This document shows, piece by piece, positions 29,001 through 41,000 of a stretch of 64,000 nt of DNA. Source of the stretch: Siphonodentalium dalli (taxonomy: Eukaryota > Mollusca > Scaphopoda > Gadilida > Siphonodentaliidae); assembly GCA_032622095.1 (NCBI GenBank), contig CP136068.1, positions 131,385,989 to 131,449,988 on the forward strand, read 5' to 3'. Under the pieces are notes generated by a model, which saw only the letters and a list, made by a program, of their open reading frames with translations, did not search any database and was not told the origin of the DNA. Every line of letters starts with the position of its first letter. Position 1 is the stretch's first letter. A program made the translations under genes and the position numbers.

Positions 29001-32000
29001 TGACTCCTTAACCACAGCAGACTTATGGGTAATTTTTCAGGATTTAGTCGGAAATATGGCTTGTTGCCATTCATTGGAAAGTTCTCAGTGAGAGCTTTCC
29101 GATGAAAGGCAACAAGCCATATTTCCGACTAAATCCTGAAAAACTACACATAATTCTGCTGTGGTTAAGGAGTCAATTATTTAGGGCATTACTGTAATAC
29201 AGGCATTCTGTCTCGTTTTTCCATCGATATTGCAGTCGGAAATATAAACTCACCAGTGACTGAAAGTTCCTGTAATGTTACCATTTTCTATCAAATCATT
29301 CCAGAAAGTATACTCAATGGATTCTCACAAAAAGTATAAATTGGAATCTATCATTCTTTTGGAGGGGTGTCCAGAACAAATGAGTGGACAACAGACATAC
29401 AAAATAATAATACTAGTGTAGAAGGATTCATATTCACTGGTGGTAAACGTTCAGATAATGAGTTCAATGACCTATATATGTTCATTTGTTGAACTTATTT
29501 ATTTTAACATTTCCTAAGGGAACTACTCATCAATGAGTATTTAGTATAGAAAGGGTTATTTCTTATTCACAATAACTTAGATATCATTGACTCACATTTC
29601 CTATCTCACACGTTTAACCCTTTCTATACTAACTACTCATTAACGAGTAGTTCCCTTAGGAAATGATCAGAGGTCGTTTATTGAACTTATCTGATCATTT
29701 CCCTCCAATTAATACGAATCATTCTGCCCTAGTATTATCTTTTTTTCTGTCTGTCATCTGGTTTTTATTATTTGAACACCCCTCAAAATGAATAATAGAC
29801 TGTTCCAATGTATACTTATATAACTGAATGGGTCAATGGGAGAATCCATTCATAGTAGAAAGGGTTAATGTCTTTATGCAACATCTTGTATGATATGCCT
29901 TTGGAAAAATGATATCTTCAATTGTATGATCTATAAATTGACCTTTGATGTATGTCTAATGCAATGAAAGCCACATGGTGGTTTGCGCTCAAAAATGCAA
30001 CTAATATATTCGCTTTATAATTTTTCCCGGTATCGAAATAGGTTGATAAATACTTTAACTACCTTTCTATGGGTAACAAAAAAAATACAACTATCAACAC
30101 AGTGTTTGGGTCCTAAACAAGCAATAGCTATGTGCTCGGCATGGAACAGAAAAGAGCGTTCCATGTTAGTCTATTCCTGATACGGTAGAAATAAAGTGCG
30201 TTTGTTTCACTTTTGTACGAAAAAATTGAAAACAGCTGGAAAATGGCTGTGACTATGGCAAATAGTTTTCAGAGCATATGAAGCTATTGTATCAATATTT
30301 CATGTATTTGTCAATATATCTTATACCTCCTTCCAAATTATGTAGACAAAATTTGGAAGCTCGAAAGAGCCACGTCCATTGAAATTGCTGAAACAAATTT
30401 CTGTGGGGGGGGGGGGGGGGGGGGGGTCATCATGGACTGAGACTTATACCCTCATAATGCTTCTCATTCTAGGTACACGAGCCAGAGAGCTTATGATAAA
30501 GCATTGGTGATATATCTCAGGTATGCAGCTTATTCATCTTCTCTGACCATCCTCCCAATAATTATATATCAACTGTCGACTCGTCGGACCAATACATAGA
30601 GCACTTCTATGAAACCTACTTTAAAAATGTCCTGCTAAGATTCTAGTCTTAACCCTTTGAGTGCCAGGTCCGATGTTTGTATCAACCCATATACCCTGTG
30701 CCAATGCATTCTCTTATATATGCGAGTCGACCATAGGTCGCCTCGCATATATAAGAGAATGCATTGGCCTAACAATTTTTTACAATTTTAATAATTTTCT
30801 TGTATTCTTTTACAATTTTAATAATTTTCTTGTATTCTTTAACAATTTTATAATTTCACCCATACAGAGCCCCAGACAAACATGAGCAGACAACACTCTT
30901 CTATATGCTTCTATATATGTGTGGGGCTCCCTGCAGGGTAATGGATGTTTTTTATTTTATGTCCTAAAAATTGTAAGAAACATTTATTTAAAAAAAATGA
31001 TAAAAAATTGTTAGGCCAATGCATTCTCTTATATATGCGAGGCGACCTATGGTCGACTCGCATATATAAGATAATGCATTGGCACAGGGTAAAAAAATCT
31101 CGACTTAAATCCTGCTGAGATTCTAGTCTCTAAAATGTTTTATTGCCCACCCAACAGCTTATTTGTGCAAAACCCAGCAAAATACAGAATATATCAAAAT
31201 CTTCAATAAAAAATTTTGTACTGTTCTTGAAAATACAAACCAATTACGTCAACAATGTCATTGGCGACATCAACCTTAATAGACCATTTCTTCATTAAAT
31301 TTTTTGGTATAATCTACATTAAGCACACATTTATTCAATTAAATAAACAATATCTACCTAAATTTTAGTATATAACAAGCTATAATCTTCATATTGTGAA
31401 ATAAACATAGAACAACATAGTTTTGTGAACATGTTAACATTATTGCACTCGTTTGTCATGCCGCGAGATAAAACTCGAACCTCTTGTTCTTGTTTTTCCA
31501 TCGCTTCACAACATACTCATGCAATAATGTTAACATCAGTTAAAAATTTCGCAAATTGTGAAAGAAATACAAAAGTGGCTCAACAAAATGTGCTAGTGGC
31601 TAAAGAAAGTGGCTCAAAGAATTTGGATGTGTGGCTGTTAAATTAACTGCCGTCAGACAGTAAAGTTTAACAATCAGGCAACACTATCCGGCCACAGTCT
31701 GAATGAAAGCACTCGCTAATTGATTCTCCACTTATGCCACAACAGCTTGTTGTTATTGTATCTGTACAGTGATGGGATTCCTACTTCTACTCGATAGAAA
31801 CACATATTCAGTGTATTGCTTTCACATCTCCAAACATTAGTGAAACAATGAAAGGACACATATCCTATATCAGACTTTGCATAAATATTATATTGTGTAC
31901 CCGTATCGACTGGAATGTGAGAGGGCCTTCTCGTACCAACATTTAGTCAAAGATAAATGGGGAAACAGACTTTCTGTTCCACATTTAAACTTAAACTTAT

Positions 32001-35000
32001 TAATGAAAATTTCAATTGAAGGCCCTCCAATGTTAGACCTTAATTTTGGCTCAAGTAAATGAAAAGTGGCTCCAAAAAATTCACAAGTGGCTAAGTTGGT
32101 GGCTCAAGAAAATTTTGGGCAAGTGTGTACACTGGTTAACCCTTTGGCGAGTAGAACGACATATTTGCCGTCTATCGTTTGAGGAGTAGAATGACATATA
32201 TGTCGTTTCAGGAAGTGTTATTTTATGTAGACATAACTTCAATAAATCATCTGATTTATAAATGATTTGTATAGGAGTTATTTTGATTAATATAATGTCC
32301 CAAGTGTATAAGTGCAATCGAATATGATAACACACGTTAACAAAAAATGCACATAAATTAAAACTAATTATTGGACCCTTTTGACCAGAACTTGTTAATA
32401 ATTATTGCTATGACGTTGATGTTAAATTTACTCATGACGTCATGCATATGACGTTACAGATACTCTCCAAAGGGTTAACATGTTCACACACTTGTGTCAT
32501 AATATCTATTTCCTCCTTCTGCATGAGAAGATTTATCAGTGGAACAAATAAAAAAAATTGTGTTTCGTGTAGAATCGGGAGGCCTGGAACCCTGAGTATA
32601 GCAGTGATCATTTCATTATTAATTTGTCAATATGTTTTTTTTCTCTCAAAAATGTCACCTGTTACTTCATATTTATTTATCTTTCCTGTTTTTTTTAGAC
32701 TTTGGCTGTCATAGTCGTCCACTAAGCCTTGAAATAGTGTGTCTGTCATTTGCAGGATGAGGTCCCCAGAGTGTGAATTTAGTTACGTTATCCTGCACAG
32801 TGGGTTAGCGCCTCCAAATTCACCCTCTGGGAACCTCATTCTGCTGAGGCCTGAACTGCTATGGGAGACCTGAGATCAGATTGAAGTTCCCCAGTTGAAG
32901 TTGGTTATGTTCACCCTTTAATCACCTTGATTATGCATTTTATCTTCTGCAAATTAGGGGCTAAAAAATTATCATAGAGGAAAAAGTAACCAAAACAATG
33001 TTAATTTGAGACTAAAGATACTTCCCAGAAGATGAGACCTAAGCAGAATGAGGTCCCCGAGAGGTTGAATTTAGTGATGCTCGCCCAATGCTCGATAGCA
33101 TCACTATATTCACCCTCTGGGGAACTCATTCTGCAAATGACAGGCACTATTTGAAGACTTGCCATCCACTCGCATACAATAATCACAAACTTGGCGTGTG
33201 GTTGACTGCATTCATGTATTGTCCGATAAACTTTTCACCAAACATGGGTACAGATTTCAGCCAGTCAGAAGGCCAAAATGTCACACGAGATACAATATAC
33301 ATGTATATGTATGTTTCAGGCTAAAACACAAGAATGTGTTTAAGTTGATACAGAACCATGATTTGTTTGAAGAAATCAGTGCCAACATAATTCTGATGAT
33401 GCAGTTTGAAAAGGAACAAGCCGTCAAACTCTTATTAGATAACATGAACAAAGTTCCAGTGAGTTGATATTATATAGGAAGGCGAAATAATTAAAATTTC
33501 TGTTTCACAGACATTGCCCCGCCACCCCTCATAAGAATATGGCCTGACTAGTGCCGTTTCTGTCCCATCAAACATATAGAGAGTAATCACTTGATTGAAC
33601 TGGTGACATGAAATAATTCATGAGAGGCAGGGACATTGTACAAACAGGATGCGCTCGAGCGTTTTACAAAATAGTCCTTGACTCGAATGAATTATTTCAA
33701 GTCACCAGTTCAATCAAGTAATTATTCTGTTTATCGTATTCCACTATAAAAATCTGATTTACCAGAAATCCGAATAATACCGCCATTAAACCCATGATGC
33801 ATAACTTTGGATAGCTCATATGAATACCTAACGGGCCAGTTAAAGTAACATAATTCACTTGTGAAATTATGTTTTATAATCACTAGAGAAATTAAGGTAA
33901 ATGACCAGGGTAGGGTTCAGATGAAGGCAGCTATCACTTAATGATTTATTGCGGATGAACCAACCAGACAAAGATAATACACTTCAGGCCTCAGGGCCCT
34001 AAACAACAAACATGCAAACATATATAACAAATAGATGACTGATGACAACAAATTAAAATGTCGAGGTGAATAAGAGTGTGAAAATGAATGAAATGATCAA
34101 AGGCCCCTAACACAAAATCTATACCACCACTCATATATATATTTGTACTTTAATTATCGATCCAATCGACCTAGTTTATCTTTAAATATATAAGGGTTCA
34201 AGCTGAATTCAGATATACTTACATGTAAAGGTTTGTGGTACAGATCTAGAGTCAGAGGCCTGTGTTTGAGCTTGAACATGCAGACAGACATGTATGATAC
34301 AATACATGCATATGACACATACATTAATATTATAGAACAGGACTAATTACTTCCCTACTGATGCCTATCTAATAAATAATGATTATATCTATGTGTCAGG
34401 TATAGTTAGAAAACTGAATCAGTCTATTGTAAAACTAGATAAGGTTAGATTAGTTATCTGATACTACCCGCTAACTTAATGTGTTTTATAAATTTTATAG
34501 AGAAATTCAATATGGTAATAAATGTTTACTACCATATTCTATATGGGTGGGTGGGCGGGAAAAATTGTAGCAATTATAATAGACTACTTCAATTCAAATC
34601 AAATTTAGATATGTATCTCTAGCTGGTTAGAACAAAAGTGAGACGGAATAAAAATATTGGCGCGGAAATATTTTTCACTCTTTGTTCGAATCGACCAATG
34701 AAATCGGTGAGCTTCCAGTGAGTAGATTCATGACCCCTGAACTAATGAACCCTGGGCATTAGGTTATTTGTAAACAAATAAGGCCAATGACCAGGGTAGG
34801 GTTCAAATGAAGGCAGCTATCACTTAATGATTTATTGCGGATGAACCAACCAGACAAAGATAATACACTTCAGGCCTCAGGGCCCTAAACAACAAACATG
34901 CAAACATATATAACAAATAGATGACTGATGACAACAAATTAAAATGTCGAGGTGAATAAGAGTGTGAAAATGAATGAAATGATCAAAGGCCCCTAACACA

Positions 35001-38000
35001 AAATCTATACCACCACTCATATATATATTTGTACTTTAATTATCGATCCAATCGACCTAGTTTATCTTTAAATATATAAGGGTTCAAGCTGAATTCAGAT
35101 ATACTTACATGTAAAGGTTTGTGGTACAGATCTTGAGTCAGAGGCCTGTGTTTGAGCTTGAACATGCAGACAGACATGTACGATACAATACATGCATATG
35201 ACACATACATTAATATTATAGAACAGGACTAATTACTTCCCTACTGATGCCTATCTAATAAATAATGATTATATCTATGTGTCAGGTATAGTTAGAAAAC
35301 TGAATCAGTCTATTGTAAAACTAGATAAGGTTAGATTAGTTATCTGATACTACCCGCCAAGCCGAAGGCCGCCAAAATAGCAGAATAGAAATAAAGACAT
35401 ATACTTTGAATTATAGAATGTGCAAGACCTTCAATGGAACTCAAGTTGAGGTTGGAACCGAGTATGTGTTCTCTATCCTCAAATGACCAACAGTCGCCTT
35501 GCCACTATTAAAGTCATGTCTTCCAAAGAATGAAATGCACAATCCAATCCTAACATATGTCTTGTTCAGAATGACTTAAGACCAATCCTACTCCAACCTT
35601 ACTATTAGAAATTCAAAAAGTTAAATTGAAACTAAACTAACTTTGATTATACTAATCGGTTAACGACTTGCATTAGTAGGGACCTAATTCGTCCTGTTCC
35701 TTCATCATTTAGGTGAAGGTTATCTTCACAATACAGTTCTGACTTTGGTGCTCCTTTGGTGTTAAAGACTCTATAAGTTCTTATGAATTGCATTTTTCTT
35801 TCCACGCACATTTCTGATAACTTCTTATTTACATTAATAACCTTCTCACCAAATATGTCTATATCCTTTGGCCGCGGAATAATTGCGGACATAATTAACT
35901 TTGCAGGGCTTGCTTCCCGAGTTCGAGCAATAAGGGTTGAGAAGGCTTTACTAATGTTATCCTCTGATGTCGACTCAATGTTGTTAGTGCCAACATGATA
36001 GATGATATGAGTGTATGAATTTAAAGGTTTACCATTCAACTTCTTGCTTTGGATCAAATTGGCTAGTCTCTTTATGTTGATTCCTCGAAATATCATAACT
36101 TCAAGAGTACGAATACCTCTAACATGCTTACATATGGAGTCAGACACCAAAAGAGCATTCCTCTGTCGTTTAACTGGAAAAAACATAAAGTGGAGTTAAT
36201 ATTCAAAGACTCGTAATAATATGATCCCTCATTTGCTTAGCTATTAAAAATTTGTCTCGTACTGTATAACTTAAATATCTCTTATAAGCATCACTTGACC
36301 AGTCACCCATCAACTGAATCAATTCACCCGGCACTTGTGCCTGAAAGGCCCAAGTGGCTCCCCCTCTCCTAAATCCATGGGTTGAATAGAGCACTGGATC
36401 TCTACCAGTCTTTCTTATCACTTTTTTAAGAAATGCTTGAAATTGTTGATAGGTGACTGGTCGGTGACCTTCCAAATGCATGAATGCAGGATTGGTGACT
36501 TCCCCCGGTACTAGATTTATCATATTTCTATAAGCTGCCACTGGGCACAATCTGGAGCCTGGGATAGATAGCACTGGCATTCTTAATGTTTTTTGTCCAA
36601 ATTGAATAGTTTTTGACCATTTAATAACAACTAACAGAACTCCTTCTAACTGCAAGATATCTCCCCTAGTAAGCTGATGACCCGAATCAAACTTAGAATC
36701 AGACTCTGGAACTAAATTAGACTTTCTGAGCATTAAAAAGAATGCCATTAGAAACATTGACCAGAATGTAGCGTCTTTGGGGTTGTTGTGATCCAAGTAT
36801 TTTGATATTTCTAATAAAATTGTTAAGTTGACCAATATCCATTTATATACATATATATAAGACTCCAGCTAACCTGAAGATATATAACAAAAGAGTATAA
36901 GTATGAGACATGACACACTCCCATGTCTTTCTAAATGAATGAAACAATCATAAAGTGATTTTAAAGACCAAGAACTTAGGGTCCATCACAACACCATCCT
37001 GTCCAATCTTTAAGAAAAGTTTTAGAAAGTCTCTTCTTTCCCGTTGTGTATCATCTCGATAAGTGGATGGAAGTCTGCTCCTCCTTTCGTTAAGCAATCA
37101 GCTATTTGTTGTCCAGTTTTTATCCATTTCACTGAAACATCTTCCTTGTTTACACTTTCTTTGATACTAGCCAAATCCAGTCGAAGACGTTTTTCAGATA
37201 TGAGTTTTGTGGAATGCACATTCTGACACAGAGATTTATTGTCAACCAGACACGTTATTGGAACATGTGTGTCTGAAGCTCCTTTCTTATTAATCATTTC
37301 TTGCAGAATGCTTCTCACAAAATAACAAGCATCAAGTCCATCCACGAGAGAAAGTGCTTCCGCCGCTAGCGTACTCTTGACCACCCTTCTTATCTTTTTT
37401 GCTGCCCAAGAGATAGGACAACATCTCCCATTACCGCCTTTTAGAAATATGATATATCCTCCTGCACTGGAAATCCTGTCAGACAAGTTTGCATACGAAG
37501 CATCTGTGTAAAGAACCAACTCCAGTTTGTCCAAATTACCAAGTTGTGGAAATACAAACTTGTACACATTGTTTCTGGCTTTCCTTACGACTTTGTTGAG
37601 TTTCTGCCGAAATTTTGAGTCGCTAATTTCACTTGAAGTAGTAAGATCCAGCACATCAAAAGACAAATCTGGTCGACTTTGTGATGCTAACCAGTGCATC
37701 TGTCCAACAATCTCCATATACACACCTCTCTCATTCCCTTTAGTATTCACTGCATGTTGCACTTGTTTCAATTCCTCTGTATACATGTGCTGCTGAAGAT
37801 ACACTGCCTCACTATCTTGCTCAATGTCTAAACCAATGTACCGAAAACAACTGTCCATTTCCTTCCCACATCTGAATCTTTTGGTAATGCAATCAATCAC
37901 TTTCGTTTTGAATAAATCACTGCCAGTCCAAAGAATGTCATCAACATGCATTAAAAACATACCTTCTCCCTGCCAGAGAAACAACGCTGGATCGAGTTTG

Positions 38001-41000
38001 GACTGCACACATGAGAGTCTATCCAATTCTTTTTTCATGCTTAAGAACCATTTCCTGGAAGCATCCACAAGGCCATATACACACTTTTGTAATTTCCATA
38101 TGACAGGTTCCTTTGAAATACATTCCTTTGGAGGTTGAACATAAATATCTCTATCAATTTCGTCTCCCTGCAGAAACGCTGCCTTCACGTCTATAGAATG
38201 AACAGTAAACTGATATGTAGAGGCTAATGCCAGAAACAATCGAATGCTTTCTTTGTGTGCTGTGGGAGAATCACTCTGGACATCGGTTTCCTCCTCGAAG
38301 CCTCTGGCCACTAACCGTGCTTTGACTACCCGCTTACCACCATTTTCTTTCTCTGTGATCACCCATCTTGTTGACATTACCTTCTGATCTTTGTAAGGAA
38401 CTTCTTCATACACATGGAATGATTTCCAGTTATCAAGCTCTAACTGTTTGGCATTTCTTACATTTTCTTCATCGTGCCTTGACACCGGAATAAAAACAGC
38501 ATTCACTTCATCTATCACATCCACCTTTTTCCACTCATCGACATCTTTCATGAAATCTATTCCAGCCATTACATCTTTATCTTCTTCCTGTATATTCATG
38601 TAAGCCCAATTTTTTCCAGTTGCTTTTCCTCCTTTACTTAATACTTTGGCCTTCATCCATTCATTACTTCCTCTTAATCTGTATGCTATAATTTCTCCGA
38701 CTCTTGGAATATCTTTTACACTGGGATCCTTTGTCCTGGTATCTCCTACATGCATTTCTGGTTGACTGCCACTTAGTTCTCCAACATTATCTAGCTGCAC
38801 ATTTGCTGCATTCCGCCTATCTCCATGCTGAATGTCATCATCTGATCTTCTATTAACTTTGTTTCCACTAATCTCCTGATCTTCGTCTGTACACTCTCCA
38901 TCATCAATTTGTACAGCACTAGAATCTTTAATTTCATCAAACTGTCTTTTTTGTTCATCAGAAGACACTTCCTTTTCTGGGCCACACCTGATCAGTCTAC
39001 ATGGGTGAACTCTCACATATATACTCCCGTGTCGCACAAACACCACTTTTCCGTCTTGCCCGATCACAGCTCCAGGTCCTTTCCATCTCTTGTCATCATC
39101 TCTCTTATAATACACTTTGTCACCTTGTTGAAAACACTCGCCTGATGATCTAATCTTATGACGTAATGCTCTTCTGATTCTGTCAGACGATTCAGCTTGT
39201 ATAAATCCACGCCGACCCGCCTGTAGTGCATTTCGATTACCTCTCTGCCCCCAATTTCTCTGATTGTTATACTGTCTGTCTGAATAATTCACCTCCTCCG
39301 CAGTGAAGCATGCTGGCTCTACTTTAATGCCAACAGATCCATCCTGTCGCGATGCAGCTTGTTCTCCGAAAAACTTTCTTAGAGAACTTATCATCTGTTT
39401 GAACAATGTATTTTCAGCAGAGTAGTCCACTCCCGTCAGCACTAATTGTCTGTCTTTCATTTCGAGTTCTGAACATTCTAACAGCTTGAATGCAACAACT
39501 GGTTGGGGAAGTTCCATTTTAAACTTTTTCGTCCTGTTGTACAGCTTCTCAAATTCAATTACATATTCTCCCATTGTCGCTACTTTGCTTCGTCTGAAAC
39601 GATCAAATTCAGTATATGCTTCGTAAGCTTCACTTAGGGCATCCTTTTTGAAAAGTCCATCTAAGAATGTTATCAGTTTTTCCACACCATCATCTGCATT
39701 AAGAATGGCTATGCTCATTTCACTAAACACTTTGTCTCTCACTGATCCTTCCTCAGGAAGCGACAACGCTATAGCTACGGCTCTCTTTTTCTTGTCCAAT
39801 TCTGTCAGTGTTTCCCATGCTTTAACTTCGTCAACCCAGCGAGAATATGGTTTCTGTGTTGAAAACACTGGTGGTATCTTGTAGTTAATTGAGGTCGCCA
39901 TAATGTCTATTTATGCTGAGCAGTCTTGAAGAACACTATCACCAAACACTGTTTATTTCTGAAGGACACTGTCGCTGAACGCTATTGTTTTTCCTGGTTG
40001 CATACAGGCTCTGAACGCTGATTATTTCCTTCAGATGAAACGCTATACTTTAGAACATCTGCTGAGGTCCGATGATCATCGCAATGTAATTGCAGTTCGC
40101 TCCGCTTCCATGTTAAGTTGACCAATATCCATTTATATACATATATATAAGACTCCAGCTAACCTGAAGATATATAACAAAAGAGTATAAGTATGAGACA
40201 TGACAAAAATAGCTGGTGAAATAGGCTCAGCTTGTTTGATTGAATGAGGGTTAAGTCTAGACAGTCCCCTCAAGGTGAGCTTAATTTCATGAGCTTCAAA
40301 TTGCTCAGAATTGAATCCTAGCTTAATATGCAAGGCCTTTACTCCACTCAAGTAATTTCTAATAGAATCAGTTGATTTAAATGATCGACTGAGAAACTGT
40401 ATATAATATTGTAATGTTTCTTTCTTAGCCGGAAGTGCTTCAATCATGAAGTATTCACAGAACAGAAAGTATGACTTCCACTGAATTTGATGGTTTCTGT
40501 TTGTACCTTCGGAAAATGCATTAACGACTGACTTCTGTGTGTCTTTCTTCAACTGCTTAAACTCTAGGCCTAGAAAGAAAATCACCAATCATGCGAAAAG
40601 GAGAAAATTTCCTTTTTTAACTTAATTTCCTTCATCACTTTATCTTTGGTAGCCCTATGAAATTCCCTTTGGTGATGAGGATTTTCGTACCATCTGCTCA
40701 GATTATCTGGGAGCCTATTCTCACTGCCGGCTATATGCTCGGTGCGGACTTCAAATTGCCACAAAGAGGCTATATAACAGATTTCCCTGAGACATGATTG
40801 CAAAAATTGATTCTTGGTTGCCCCTTTATTAACCACAGCCACTGACGTAGCATTATCACATTTAAAAAGAATTCTTCTCCCAGTTAACTCTTTGCCCCAC
40901 AATTTCAAACAAATCACTATCGTCAACATCTCAAGTTCATTGATATGGAGTGACTTTTCCATGATGTGAGCAGGAAATAGCTCATGGAAAAACTGGTTGC

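Larger units (their letters stand above)
36821..40205 (-). mobile_element. Ty1/copia LTR retrotransposon, 3385 bp, internally deleted
   Basis: Two identical 95-bp LTRs (TGTTAAG...CATGACA) and an aaaat duplication frame one 959-codon ORF. The element is about 1-1.5 kb shorter than usual copia elements because protease and integrase core are absent. The protein style resembles GalEa-type copia elements of marine invertebrates (from memory). Identical LTRs indicate a recent insertion, made after the host Ngaro-like element arrived. It is antisense to VPS41. Confidence 0.93.

Noticed and set aside
30404-30426. G runs here and at 25485, 45208 and 53588 as regulatory G-quadruplexes
   Set aside because: They are plain homopolymers of uncertain length in intron sequence. 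No conserved spacing or partner motif supports a function.
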